From Methanoculleus sp. (GTDB lineage Archaea; Halobacteriota; Methanomicrobia; Methanomicrobiales; Methanoculleaceae), in assembly GCF_030019085.1 (NCBI RefSeq), contig NZ_JASEFJ010000005.1:1-64000 (forward strand): a stretch of DNA of 64,000 nucleotides, written 5' to 3'. A program made the translations under genes and the position numbers. Each line of letters begins with the position of its first letter. The first letter of the stretch is position 1. This document shows, piece after piece, positions 45,731 to 56,859 of this stretch. The notes beneath the pieces are model-generated. The model was not told the DNA's origin, did not search any database, and saw nothing but the letters and a program-made list of their open reading frames with translations.

Positions 45731-46348
45731 ATGGTAGTGGAGAGTGGGAGCGAAGCGGCGATGGAGAGGCTTGCCGCCGCAATCGCCGAATGCAGGAGAT
45801 GCTCCCTCTGGATGAACACCCGCCATGCCGTCCCCGGCGAAGGGAGCCATCGTGCGTCTCTCATGCTCATCGGCGAAGCCCCCGGCAAGCAGGAAGACCT
45901 TAGCGGGAGACCGTTCGTCGGTCGGGCGGGAAGGCTTCTCGAGGACCTCCTTTCAGGGATCGGTCTCTCACGGGATGACGTCTTTATCACAAACATCGTC
46001 AAGCACCGGCCGCCAGGGAACCGGGACCCCCTGCCGGAGGAGATCCGCGCCTGCAGCCCCTACCTCGGGGAACAGATCCGGAACGTCGGGCCGAAGGTGA
46101 TCGTGACGCTGGGCCGGCATTCGAGCAGGTACATCCTCTCCTTCCTGCCGGTCGAGTTCGATCGGATCACTGAGATCCGGGGAAGGGTCTACCATGGTGT
46201 CGTCTTTGGCCAGTCCGTCTCCCTGATCCCCACACTTCACCCTGCCGCCGTGCTCTACAACCCGCGTTACCGGGAGGCGCTGGAAGAGGATTTCCGGGTC
46301 ATTGAGCGCGAACTCGCCGTTGCAGGCGGGTTCACAACAAAGGATTGA
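45731..46348 (+). CDS. Family 4 uracil-DNA glycosylase (Fe-S), with Cys-to-His ligand change
   Basis: The product has 205 residues from the ATG after a long unsupported upstream frame. GEAPGKQEDLSGRPFVGRAG is the uracil-binding motif, and LHPAAVLYNPRYR carries the C-terminal motif. It removes uracil from DNA in base excision repair. The Fe-S ligands of the family are four Cys. Here Cys21, Cys24 and Cys108 (RACSP) are present, but the third site reads IVKHRPPGNRDP with His92 where KCRPP is usual. The cluster may have a His ligand or be altered. The Nudix gene follows after 6 bp, suggesting a two-gene DNA/nucleotide hygiene operon. Confidence 0.93.
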   Translation: MVVESGSEAAMERLAAAIAECRRCSLWMNTRHAVPGEGSHRASLMLIGEAPGKQEDLSGRPFVGRAGRLLEDLLSGIGLSRDDVFITNIVKHRPPGNRDPLPEEIRACSPYLGEQIRNVGPKVIVTLGRHSSRYILSFLPVEFDRITEIRGRVYHGVVFGQSVSLIPTLHPAAVLYNPRYREALEEDFRVIERELAVAGGFTTKD

Positions 46349-46354
46349 ATCATA

Positions 46355-46786
46355 ATGGCAAAAGAGCGTTCATGTGGTGCGGTCGTCGTTCGCCGGGATA
46401 AAGAACCCCAGTACCTGATCCTGCGTTACGGGGCAGGTCACTGGGACCTGGTGAAGGGCCATGGCATACGTGGTGAGACCGAGGAGGAGACGGTGCTCCG
46501 CGAACTGGAGGAGGAGACCGGGATCACCCATGCCTGGTTCATACCCGGGTTCCGCCAGGAGGTTCACTACTTCTTCCAGCGCCGTGGGCGGACGGTCTAC
46601 AAAGAGGTCGTCTACTACCTGATCGAGACACCGGAGAAGGAGGTGAGGCTCTCTGACGAGCATATCGCCTACCAGTGGCTCCCCTATGACCGGGTTCTGC
46701 AAACGATCACCTTTGCAAACTCAAGGGGCGTTGTCGAGGCCGCACACGACCACCTGACGAAGATCTGGACTCTAAAGGACGGTTGA
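46355..46786 (+). CDS. Nudix hydrolase (Ap4A-type)
   Basis: The product has 143 residues. The full Nudix box is present at about residues 32-54: G-x5-E-x7-RELEEETGI, preceded by HWDLVKGHG. It resembles diadenosine tetraphosphate hydrolases (bis(5'-nucleosyl)-tetraphosphatase), with FFQRRGRTVYKEVVYYLI in the following strands. Members hydrolyse nucleoside diphosphate derivatives. Substrate is not fixed by sequence. It lies 6 bp after the uracil-DNA glycosylase on one transcript. Confidence 0.92.
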   Translation: MAKERSCGAVVVRRDKEPQYLILRYGAGHWDLVKGHGIRGETEEETVLRELEEETGITHAWFIPGFRQEVHYFFQRRGRTVYKEVVYYLIETPEKEVRLSDEHIAYQWLPYDRVLQTITFANSRGVVEAAHDHLTKIWTLKDG

Positions 46787-46896
46787 CTGTACCAGAAATA
46801 CCTCTTCGGGCCTGGATGTTTTGGAAAGAACCGGGTGAATGCAGGGTGTTCTTTGTGAACCGTCTCAATCAAGCATAGGGAAGGGCAGAGCCCCCC

Positions 46897-48954
46897 TCAC
46901 TTTTGCTCGGCGGCCCTGCCGTCCAGGATGTTCCCGACCGCCTTGAACGCGTCTTCAAGTTCTTCGAAGTTCGGAATGCGGGCACCCCGGAGGATGCGCA
47001 GTCCGCTCTTGATGCTGTCGCCGCCCAGCATGCAACCGACCACCATCTTGCTGGTGTTCCGGGAGAATCTGACGATCTCGTTTGCGACGTGTGCTGGATC
47101 GACAGTCGTGGTCGGCACGGCGATCACGAACGCGATGTCCCAGAACTCCTGATGACGTATCAGCACATCGAAGAGAGCGGCAAACCGTGGGGCGTCGGCG
47201 TCTCCAAGGATGTCCATGGGGTTTGTGTGGTTCCAGTACGGCGGCAGGAATTCGTTTAGTTCCTGTAGCACGTCGTCCGGGATCTCGACCATGTCCACGC
47301 CGTAGGCCTCCGCGTAATCTGAGGCGAGAACGGCGAACCCCCCGGCACTGGTGACGGCGATGGCGCGATTCCCTCGCGGGTAACCCTCGGATGCCAGGAG
47401 TTCAGCCAGGTTGAAAGCGTCTCGCAGGCTTCTGGCGGGGATCACACCCGCCTGGCGGAACGCCGCGATGTAGACCTCATAACTCCCGGCAAGCGATCCT
47501 GTGTGGGAGGACGCAGTGGCCTGGCCTTTCCTGGACGACCCGGACTTCACTGCCACCACCGGTTTTTTCGGGGTGATCTCGCGAACGATCTCCATGAATC
47601 TGCGCCCATCCAGGATCTCCTCGATGTAGAGAGTGATTGAGCGTGTCATCCTGTCCTGCTCGGCAAACTGGAGGTAGTGCTCGAACCCGAGATCCGCCTG
47701 GTTACCTACGCTGATGACGGTCGAGAACCCGAACTCCCCTGGCAGACTCCAGTCGACGACGGTGGTGATGATCGCGCCGCTCTGGGAGATGAAGGCCACG
47801 TCTCCAGGCCGAGGCGAGACGGGGTCAAACGTAGCGTTGATCCCCATGTGTGGCATCATGACACCGAGACAGTTAGGGCCGACGATCCGGATACCGTGCC
47901 TCCGTGCGATGGCCGTCACCCTCTCTTCGAGAGCTGCACCCTCATCACCGATCTCGCGGAACCCGGCGGCGACGATGATCGCGAGTCGGATGCCCTTCTC
48001 ACCGCACTCTTCCATAACCTCCGGGATGATGCGGGCGGGAACAGCGGTGACCGCCCAGTCTACCGGCCCCGGGATCTCTTTCACCGAGGGGTAGGTCTTT
48101 CGCCCGAATAACTCCGTCCTGGACGGGTTTACCGGGTAGAGTTTACCTGGAAACGAGAGCAGGTTCCGGAGGACGGAGTAGCCTACCTTGTTTGGGCTTG
48201 CGGAAGCGCCGATCACGGCTATGGAATCGGGGTAGAAGATATCTGGTGGTGTCTCGAGATCGGCACCGCTGCGGGGGGATGTCTCCGTTCCGGTTGCCTC
48301 CCCGACTATGATCCGCGCGTCCACAACGCTCGCTCCTCTCTCGTAGAGGATGACGGGGTTGAGGTCGAACTCCCGGATCCCGGGCTCTTCGACAAATTTC
48401 CGGGCCATTGCGGCGATGAGGTTGACAAGCGCCTCCTCGTCCTTAGGGGGTTCGCCGCGGTAACCGCGGATGAGGCTGTAGCCCCTGATCTCGCGGATCA
48501 TGTTGCGGATCTCATCTTCGTCGACAGGGAGCACCCGGATGGAGACATCTCTTAGTAGTTCCACCAGTTTTCCGCCGAGGCCAAACGTGATGACTTTCCC
48601 GAACGTCGGGTCGGTCTTCCCGCCTATCAGAACCTCCACTCCACCGGGCATCTGTCTCTCCACTATGATGCCGGTGATCGTGGCCCCGGGGGCATTTGTG
48701 GTGCTGTTTCTCATGATCACCCGGAACGCCTCTTCGGCAGCCTCTGGTGTCTCGATACCGGTGATAACTCCGCCGACATCGCTCTTATGGATTATCTGCG
48801 GGGATATGACCTTCATTACAACGGGGTAGCCTATCCGCCCTGCGGTCTCCCGTGCCTCCATGGCGCTGCTGACAAGGGTGTGGGGCGGCACGGGTACCCC
48901 CCAGGATTCAAGCAACTGGTAACCCTCAAATTCTGTTAACATTCTTTCCGGCAT
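46897..48954 (-). CDS. ADP-forming acyl-CoA (acetyl-CoA) synthetase, fused subunits
   Basis: The product has 685 residues. Residues 1-225 form the ATP-grasp (beta) part with YPVVMKVISPQIIHKSDVGG. Residues about 235-330 form the CoA-binding domain (SIAVIGASASPNKVGYSVLRNL). The succinyl-CoA-synthetase-like ligase parts follow, where SSHTGSLAGSYEV carries the His that is phosphorylated in the alpha subunit. The enzyme interconverts acyl-CoA, ADP and phosphate with acid, CoA and ATP. In a CO2-reducing methanogen it probably gains ATP from amino-acid-derived or acetate thioesters. The order beta then alpha is the reverse of the separate-subunit naming, and is seen in many fused homologs. Confidence 0.93.
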   Translation of the reverse strand: MPERMLTEFEGYQLLESWGVPVPPHTLVSSAMEARETAGRIGYPVVMKVISPQIIHKSDVGGVITGIETPEAAEEAFRVIMRNSTTNAPGATITGIIVERQMPGGVEVLIGGKTDPTFGKVITFGLGGKLVELLRDVSIRVLPVDEDEIRNMIREIRGYSLIRGYRGEPPKDEEALVNLIAAMARKFVEEPGIREFDLNPVILYERGASVVDARIIVGEATGTETSPRSGADLETPPDIFYPDSIAVIGASASPNKVGYSVLRNLLSFPGKLYPVNPSRTELFGRKTYPSVKEIPGPVDWAVTAVPARIIPEVMEECGEKGIRLAIIVAAGFREIGDEGAALEERVTAIARRHGIRIVGPNCLGVMMPHMGINATFDPVSPRPGDVAFISQSGAIITTVVDWSLPGEFGFSTVISVGNQADLGFEHYLQFAEQDRMTRSITLYIEEILDGRRFMEIVREITPKKPVVAVKSGSSRKGQATASSHTGSLAGSYEVYIAAFRQAGVIPARSLRDAFNLAELLASEGYPRGNRAIAVTSAGGFAVLASDYAEAYGVDMVEIPDDVLQELNEFLPPYWNHTNPMDILGDADAPRFAALFDVLIRHQEFWDIAFVIAVPTTTVDPAHVANEIVRFSRNTSKMVVGCMLGGDSIKSGLRILRGARIPNFEELEDAFKAVGNILDGRAAEQK

Positions 48955-49190
48955 CTGTATCCCTCAAAACACGCCGGTCGTGCCGACGGCATGACCTGGT
49001 TCTCCTGTTTGCAGGAGTTGGTTCAGTTGCCCATAATTGTTATCCATCCTGGAGGGGGTCTTTTTCCGCTGGCGGAAACACGGACCGCAGACCATCCGCT
49101 CGTTAAGCATCATAAATTAAAAATTAGTAATATCTGGTGGATTCAAATTAGATAACTATAATAAATTGTGTTATTATAACGGATATTATT
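48955..49190. other. Divergent promoter region of synthetase and ABC transporter
   Basis: About 235 bp. The right half is very AT-rich compared with the window and holds the transporter promoter and palindrome. The left half holds the likely promoter of the ADP-forming synthetase. Confidence 0.5.
49157..49178 (+). promoter_or_regulatory. Palindromic operator candidate ahead of the ABC transporter
   Basis: TATAATAA and TTATTATA form a perfect 8-bp inverted repeat with a 6-bp spacer, ending 12 nt before the ATG at 49191. The site would overlap transcription initiation, and so suits a repressor. DtxR/MntR or Fur-type metal regulators bind AT-rich palindromes of this size. Which regulator, if any, uses it is unknown. 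Confidence 0.5.
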
Positions 49191-50345
49191 ATGTCGCAAC
49201 GAGCTGGAGTCTGCCTGACGGTTGCAATCCTTGCGGCCCTTGTTCTCGCCGCCGGGTGTAGCGATAACAGCGCCGCCCCCGATATCAGGGGTGCCGGTGA
49301 AAGCCAGACGATCACGATCACCGACGGCCTCGGCCGGACAGTTGCTGTTCCGTCACCGCCGGAAAGTGTCGTCTGTTCCGGCGCCGGGTGCCTCCGTTAC
49401 CTGGTCTACCTGCAGGGTCAGGACATCGTTGTCGGTGTCGATGACATCGAGAAAGAGGAGCAGTTGATCGAAGGCCGTCCATATGCCCTGGTCTACGGAT
49501 CGCAGTTCAGGGCTCTCCCGATGATAGGCGAGTTCCGTGGCAAGGACGACCCGGAGAAGATCCTTGCCATCAACCCTCAGGTCATCTTCAAGACCGGGTC
49601 CACCGGTTCGGCCTATTCGATCAGCGCATCAGAGGCCGACAAACTCCAGGGGAAGACCGGTATCCCTGTTGTGGCCTTCCCCTATGGATCACTTCGAAAT
49701 GATGCTGAGAAGGCCGAGATGTATACTGGCCTTCGTGTGATGGGCATGGTTCTCGGGAAAGATGATCGCGCCGAGGAAGTCATCTCTTACATAGAGGAGA
49801 CAATAGCCGACCTTGAGAACCGGACGGCCGATATCCCGCCATCCAGCCAGAAGACAGTCTACATCGGCGGCGTCTCCTCGGCGGGTGCCCACGGCATCAT
49901 CTCTACCGAGCCTGCCTACCCGCCGTTTACCTGGGTTAACGCAAAGAACGTTGCCGCCGGACTTGGCACTGCTCACGCCGACGTCTCGAAGGAAGCGCTT
50001 GTTGACTGGGATCCAGGCTACATCTTTATTGACCTTGGAACGGTCCAGATGGAGAACGATGGTGCGATCGGGGAACTGAGGGACGATCCCGCGCTCCAGG
50101 GGCTTTCGGCGTTGAAAGAAGGTCGTATCTACGGTGTTTTGCCGTACAACTATTACAGCACAAACTACGAGACCATCCTCGCCGACGCCTACTTCATCGG
50201 TAAGACCCTCTATCCCGATCGGTTTGCAGATATCGATCCCGAAAGGAAGGCGGACGAGATCTACACTTTCTTCGTCGGAAAACCGGTCTTTGGCGATCTG
50301 AACAGCCAGTACAGGAATCTAGGATTTGCGGAGATCCCGCTCTGA
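49191..50345 (+). CDS. ABC transporter substrate-binding lipoprotein (iron chelate/corrinoid type)
   Basis: The product has 384 residues. The signal has LAALVLAAGCSDNS, a good lipobox with Cys23 for lipid anchoring outside the cell. The type III periplasmic-binding fold follows: ITDGLGRTVAVPSPPESVVC, DDPEKILAINPQVIF, ending with VYFIGKTL-like helices. The family binds ferric siderophores, heme, cobalamin or related ligands. The adjacent permease and ATPase are of the same type. The sequence alone does not distinguish iron from corrinoid; the presence of CbiZ 13 kb away favours a corrinoid link weakly. Confidence 0.92.
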   Translation: MSQRAGVCLTVAILAALVLAAGCSDNSAAPDIRGAGESQTITITDGLGRTVAVPSPPESVVCSGAGCLRYLVYLQGQDIVVGVDDIEKEEQLIEGRPYALVYGSQFRALPMIGEFRGKDDPEKILAINPQVIFKTGSTGSAYSISASEADKLQGKTGIPVVAFPYGSLRNDAEKAEMYTGLRVMGMVLGKDDRAEEVISYIEETIADLENRTADIPPSSQKTVYIGGVSSAGAHGIISTEPAYPPFTWVNAKNVAAGLGTAHADVSKEALVDWDPGYIFIDLGTVQMENDGAIGELRDDPALQGLSALKEGRIYGVLPYNYYSTNYETILADAYFIGKTLYPDRFADIDPERKADEIYTFFVGKPVFGDLNSQYRNLGFAEIPL

Positions 50346-50375
50346 TACTGGATTCGGGCAGGAGTGGTTGAATAG

Positions 50376-51488
50376 ATGCACTTTGCAAAGGGGGTAATCC
50401 CCGCCGATTACCAGGGCTACGTCCGGCGAAAGCAACTCTGGATACTCGGCGGGGTGGTCGTCCTCGCCCTCCTGTTGATAGTCTCGATATCGGTCGGTGC
50501 GGTGAGTATCCCCGTATCAGAGGTCTTCCTCTCCATACTGAACGGCATCATCGACCGGATAAACCTGCTCTTCAATCCCGGTGGCACCCTCGACCTTTCC
50601 AGCACTGACCGGATCGTATGGAACATCCGCCTGCCTCAGGCGCTTGCCGCGGTCGTTGCCGGGATCGGGCTCTCGGTGGCCGGGGTTGCGATGCAATCGA
50701 TCCTCCGCAACCCGCTCGGGTCACCGTATACGCTCGGTATCTCGAACGCTGGCGCATTCGGGGCAGCCGTATCGGTCATCCTCCTCGGCAGCGGGCAGAT
50801 GCATTCAACGGTTGCCGACGCCGTCACCCTGAACAACCCCTACCTGACGACGATCGTGGCATTCGTATTCTGCCTCCTTGCCACCGCGGTGATCCTCCTT
50901 ATCTCCCGTATACGGGGAACATCTCCCGAGGTGATGGTGCTCGCCGGGGTTGCCCTCTCCTCCCTCTTCACGGCCGGGACGATGTTCCTCCAGTACTTCG
51001 CCGACGATACCCAGCTCGCCGCTGTTGTCTTCTGGACGTTTGGCGACGTCGGTAGGGCCACATGGCAGGAACTCGGGATCATGGCTTTCGTCACCCTGGC
51101 GGGATCTCTCTACTTCATCGCGAATCGCTGGAACTACAACGCTATAGATGCCGGTGACGAGACCGCGAAAGGACTCGGTGTCAACGTTGTGGTGGTCAGG
51201 GATGCAGGGATGATTGTCGCGGCACTTGTATCCGCCGTGATTGTCTCGTTCCTCGGTGTGATCGGGTTTGTGGGGCTTGTCTGCCCGCACATGGTGAGAA
51301 GGATCATCGGTGACGACCAGCGCTACCTGATCCCTGGTTCCTGCGTCATGGGCGGGATCCTCCTCCTCGCCTCAGACACGGTTGCAAGGGTTATCATAGC
51401 CCCTTACGTCCTCCCTGTCTCCGTGCTAACGGCGTTTCTGGGTGCACCGGTCTTCATCTATCTGCTCTTGCGGGGGTATGGGCGATGA
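50376..51488 (+). CDS. ABC transporter permease, FecCD/BtuC family
   Basis: The product has 370 residues with about nine or ten membrane segments. Family blocks are VWNIRLPQALAAVVAGIGLS, AGVAMQSILRNPLGSPYTLG and FVGLVCPHMVRRIIGDDQRY, the last being the ATPase-contact loop. It forms the membrane channel for the chelate bound by the upstream lipoprotein. It begins 30 bp after that gene and overlaps the ATPase gene by 4 nt. Confidence 0.94.
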   Translation: MHFAKGVIPADYQGYVRRKQLWILGGVVVLALLLIVSISVGAVSIPVSEVFLSILNGIIDRINLLFNPGGTLDLSSTDRIVWNIRLPQALAAVVAGIGLSVAGVAMQSILRNPLGSPYTLGISNAGAFGAAVSVILLGSGQMHSTVADAVTLNNPYLTTIVAFVFCLLATAVILLISRIRGTSPEVMVLAGVALSSLFTAGTMFLQYFADDTQLAAVVFWTFGDVGRATWQELGIMAFVTLAGSLYFIANRWNYNAIDAGDETAKGLGVNVVVVRDAGMIVAALVSAVIVSFLGVIGFVGLVCPHMVRRIIGDDQRYLIPGSCVMGGILLLASDTVARVIIAPYVLPVSVLTAFLGAPVFIYLLLRGYGR

Positions 51489-52255
51489 TTCTCAACGTCG
51501 ATGGTGTGGCATTCAATTACCGGAGTGCCCCGGTGATCCAGGATATCGCGTTTGACCTGTGGCCGCACCAGGTGCTCGCGATCCTTGGCCCTAACGGAGT
51601 CGGGAAGACGACGCTGTTGAAGTGCATGAACGCCATCCTGCGACCGAAGACCGGGTCTGTCCTGATCGAAGGCTCGGAGATTCTCAAGGCTGACCGGATG
51701 GCGATTGCACGGAAGGTCGGCTACGTTCCACAGCGGTGCGAGGCAGGTCGGATGACTGTTTTCGACGCAGTCCTCCTCGGCAGAAGGCCACATATCGGGT
51801 GGGACGTGACGGAGCACGATCTTCGGATCGTCGAGGCGGCTTTAAGGATGTTCAATCTGGAGAACCTTGCACTCCGCTACATTGACGAGATGAGCGGTGG
51901 GGAACTCCAGAAGGTGAGTATCGCAAGAGCGCTTGTCCAGGAACCCCGGTTACTCCTCCTGGATGAACCTACGAGCAGCCTCGATCTCAAGAACCAGATC
52001 GAGATCCTGGGGATCGTCCGGCGGGTGACGAGAGAGCACAACGTCGCAGCGGTGATGACGATGCACGACCTCAACATGGCGCTCCGTTACGCCGACCGCT
52101 ATCTCCTCTTGAAAGATGGCATGATCCATGCCGCCGGTGGCCCGGAGGTGGTGACACCGGAGACGATCGAGGCTGTCTATGGTGTTCCGGTAACAGTTGA
52201 GCGCTACAACGGTTACCGTCTCGTGGTTCCACTGGAACCAGGTGGCGGTTGCTGA
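51485..52255 (+). CDS. ABC transporter ATP-binding protein (FepC/BtuD-like)
   Basis: The product has 256 residues. Walker A is GPNGVGKTT near residues 36-44. The signature is MSGGELQKVSIARAL and Walker B is RLLLLDEPTSSLD, followed by the switch His in TMHDLNMALRYADR. It powers import by the upstream permease. Its start is in the ATGA overlap with the permease stop. It converges with the thioredoxin-domain gene 14 bp away. Confidence 0.95.
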   Translation: MILNVDGVAFNYRSAPVIQDIAFDLWPHQVLAILGPNGVGKTTLLKCMNAILRPKTGSVLIEGSEILKADRMAIARKVGYVPQRCEAGRMTVFDAVLLGRRPHIGWDVTEHDLRIVEAALRMFNLENLALRYIDEMSGGELQKVSIARALVQEPRLLLLDEPTSSLDLKNQIEILGIVRRVTREHNVAAVMTMHDLNMALRYADRYLLLKDGMIHAAGGPEVVTPETIEAVYGVPVTVERYNGYRLVVPLEPGGGC

Positions 52256-52269
52256 CCCCGGGTTTACCG

Positions 52270-54435
<2,166 letters not shown>

Positions 54436-54614
54436 ATGCTGACGGATAAAGGTGAGCCACTTCTGGCAATATAATCGAAAATTCGGTTTTCACAGGAGGA
54501 ACGCTGCTGCCTTCTTATGTTGGAAGAAACCACCTCTTCGCCCCTCTGTGCCAGGTTGCAAGCCCTGTCCGGGGCTATGGCAAGGTTTTATCTCTCCCCC
54601 CTCAAGTATCATGC

Positions 54615-55007
54615 ATGAGCGAGCGGTTCATCTTCACCCGCCACCGCACCCGCTGCTACCATTGTGGCGAGGTTGCCGATCAGATCATAAAAGCGGTCTC
54701 AGCACAGGCACAGGTGGTCTGTTCGGCATGCGGGGCGACCCGGATCTTCATCCCCCGGTTCGAGAACACCGGGATCTCCGGCATCTCTACGCCGATCGGG
54801 CGCCACGATCTCTGGAGCGTGGAGGCCGAAGGATACTGCAAACATTGCGGGGTCACTGGCCCCCACGATTTAGCGATCGGTTCAGGCCACTTCACGACTC
54901 GTTGCCGCAACTGCGGCTACACCCATTTCTACCGCTTCAACCTGGAGTATATCGCGCAATGCCCCATCGATGATGAGGAGGTGGTCAACGCTCCTCCCTC
55001 ACCATAG
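54615..55007 (+). CDS. Methanogen zinc-ribbon protein, unknown function
   Basis: The product has 130 residues. Four CxxC(G) pairs occur in order: CYHCG, CSACG, CKHCG and CRNCG, enough for two zinc ribbons. Between them is a segment rich in Gly and Ile (FENTGISGISTPIGRHD). No helix-turn-helix or enzymatic motif is seen. It may bind nucleic acid or act as a subunit in a larger complex. The gene converges on porD and overlaps its 3' end by 23 bp. Confidence 0.78.
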   Translation: MSERFIFTRHRTRCYHCGEVADQIIKAVSAQAQVVCSACGATRIFIPRFENTGISGISTPIGRHDLWSVEAEGYCKHCGVTGPHDLAIGSGHFTTRCRNCGYTHFYRFNLEYIAQCPIDDEEVVNAPPSP

Positions 55008-55230
55008 CGATGGCTTTTTTCGGGCACTCGTTTGCGCAGATACCGCAACCCTTGCAGAATTCAAGGTCGACATTAAGTTCCTCGTCAATAACCCCGTCGG
55101 GGCAGTACTGGGCACACAACCCGCAGGCGTTGCAGGCCTCCTTATCTACCACAGGCCGGAACGTCCGCCACGATCCGGTCTTTCCAGACGCTGCTTCGCC
55201 CGGTCTGCTGAGCGCAAGTCTCTCTCTCAT
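54985..55230 (-). CDS. porD: Pyruvate:ferredoxin oxidoreductase delta subunit
   Basis: The product has 81 residues. Two 4Fe-4S clusters are encoded by CNACGLCAQYCPDG and CKGCGICANECPKKA. It carries electrons between the catalytic subunits and ferredoxin. Its ATG overlaps the gamma-subunit stop by 4 nt. It is the last gene of porBAGD. Confidence 0.95.
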   Translation of the reverse strand: MRERLALSRPGEAASGKTGSWRTFRPVVDKEACNACGLCAQYCPDGVIDEELNVDLEFCKGCGICANECPKKAIAMVREER

Positions 55231-55754
55231 ACCTTCAGCTCCTTGTATGCCGCTTCAGCAGCCTTCACGTTCCTTTCGTCGTCAAACATCTCCCTTATCG
55301 CCTGTAACGCCGAGGGGAGTGTGATCACACCAATCTTCGCGAGCGCCCCGAGTACCGGGGTGTTCAGGATTGGGCTTCCCGCGACAACCAGGTTCTGTGC
55401 GAGCGCGATCCCGGTAAGGTCGACGTGGTAACAGGTCCCCCTGCAACCGTCGACCGGGTGGGCACAGTTCAGGAGGACAGTCCCTTCCTCTTTCAATCCA
55501 TCCAGGACGTCCACCACGTCCATGATACTCGCGTCGAGAACGATGACCAGATCCGGTTCATGGATCTGGCTGTAGACCTTGATCGGTTTATCGTCGATCC
55601 GGACAAACGAGACCACCGGTGCCCCCCTTCGTTCCGCCCCGTAGAACGGGCATGCTGTTGCGTGCTTCCCGTCCCTGAAGGCTGCGAGGGCCAGGAGTTT
55701 TGCGGCCGTGACTCCACCCTGTCCGCCCCGTGAATGAATCCTGACCTCATACAT
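55227..55754 (-). CDS. porG: Pyruvate:ferredoxin oxidoreductase gamma subunit
   Basis: The product has 175 residues. VRIHSRGGQGGVTAAKLLALAA is the diagnostic CoA-binding loop of this subunit, and YGAERRGAPVVSFVRI follows. It completes the active complex with alpha, beta and delta. It overlaps porA by 8 nt and porD by 4 nt. Confidence 0.95.
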   Translation of the reverse strand: MYEVRIHSRGGQGGVTAAKLLALAAFRDGKHATACPFYGAERRGAPVVSFVRIDDKPIKVYSQIHEPDLVIVLDASIMDVVDVLDGLKEEGTVLLNCAHPVDGCRGTCYHVDLTGIALAQNLVVAGSPILNTPVLGALAKIGVITLPSALQAIREMFDDERNVKAAEAAYKELKV

Positions 55755-56859
55755 GGTTGTTCACCCCGAACCAGGTCTCCTCACCGGGACGTCGTCCTCT
55801 GACGAAATCCGCGATATCGTTGTAGGTGACCTCCTGCCCCCCAAGGCCGGCGATCACGCTGTAGGGCTCGATTCCGGTCTTCGCCCTGATCGAGTTGGCC
55901 ACCACGCCACCGAACCCGAAAGAGTAGTCGCGGTCGATGACCACGACCTCCCGGCCAGATAGATCGAGGTGTGGGAACGGTCTGAACCAGCGCAGCCGCA
56001 TCGATCCCGCTCTTATCCCCTCATCGCGAAGCCGGTCGACAGCCACCTCGGCCTCTTTTCCGAACGTGCCGAGGGCAATAACAACGACATCGGCATCCTC
56101 GCACCGATACTCTTCGGTAGGACCGTAGGAGCGGCCGAACCGGTCTGCAAACTCGCGTTCGACCTCTGTGATCACCTCCCGGGCATCGCGCATCGAGCGC
56201 TCGATATCCCATCGGAACCGGTAATAGTTGTCTGGCCCTGTCATGGGGCCGTAACCGCGTGGCTTCTCTGTATCGATAGCGTGCGGGAGGTGGTATGGGG
56301 GCAGGAAGTCGCCGATCTCCTCGGTCTCGAGCGACTGCGTGATGTGGCTGAGCGAGAACCCGTCCAGGTTGACCATCACCGGAAGGAGGACGCGCTCGTC
56401 CTCGGCGATCCTGAACGCCATCAGTGTGGCGTCATAGGCCTCTTGAACGGTTCCCACGTAGACCTGCAACCAGCCAGTGTCCCGCTGGGAGAAAGCGTCG
56501 GTGTGCTCCGCCCAGGTGTTCCACCCGGGCCCCAGGGCGCGGTTGACGTTAGCCATGACGATCGGCAGACGCCCCCCCGCGGCCCAGTGGATCATCTCGT
56601 GCATGTAGAGGAGACCGTGCGAACTTGTCGCAGTAAACGTACGGACACCCCCGACGCTCGCCCCGATACATGCTGCCATCGCCGAGTGTTCGCTCTCTAC
56701 AGGGATGTAGTGGCTCTCAAGGTCGCCACTGGTGACGTACTCGGCAATCTGCTCGACGATCTCGGTCTGGGGGGTGATCGGGTATGCGGCGATGACAGCC
56801 GGTTTAGCGGCCTTCACAGCCTCGGCCACCGCTCTGTTGCCGGTTGCGATCGTCAGCAT
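55747..56859 (-). CDS. porA: Pyruvate:ferredoxin oxidoreductase alpha subunit
   Basis: The product has 370 residues. TGNRAVAEAVKAAKPAVIAA with YPITPQTEIVEQIAE starts the pyrimidine-binding domain for thiamine diphosphate. FTATSSHGLLYMHEMIHWAA follows. The complex reversibly makes pyruvate from acetyl-CoA, CO2 and reduced ferredoxin. In a methanogen this is the main entry of carbon into biosynthesis. The start overlaps the porB stop by 7 nt. Confidence 0.95.
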   Translation of the reverse strand: MLTIATGNRAVAEAVKAAKPAVIAAYPITPQTEIVEQIAEYVTSGDLESHYIPVESEHSAMAACIGASVGGVRTFTATSSHGLLYMHEMIHWAAGGRLPIVMANVNRALGPGWNTWAEHTDAFSQRDTGWLQVYVGTVQEAYDATLMAFRIAEDERVLLPVMVNLDGFSLSHITQSLETEEIGDFLPPYHLPHAIDTEKPRGYGPMTGPDNYYRFRWDIERSMRDAREVITEVEREFADRFGRSYGPTEEYRCEDADVVVIALGTFGKEAEVAVDRLRDEGIRAGSMRLRWFRPFPHLDLSGREVVVIDRDYSFGFGGVVANSIRAKTGIEPYSVIAGLGGQEVTYNDIADFVRGRRPGEETWFGVNNHV

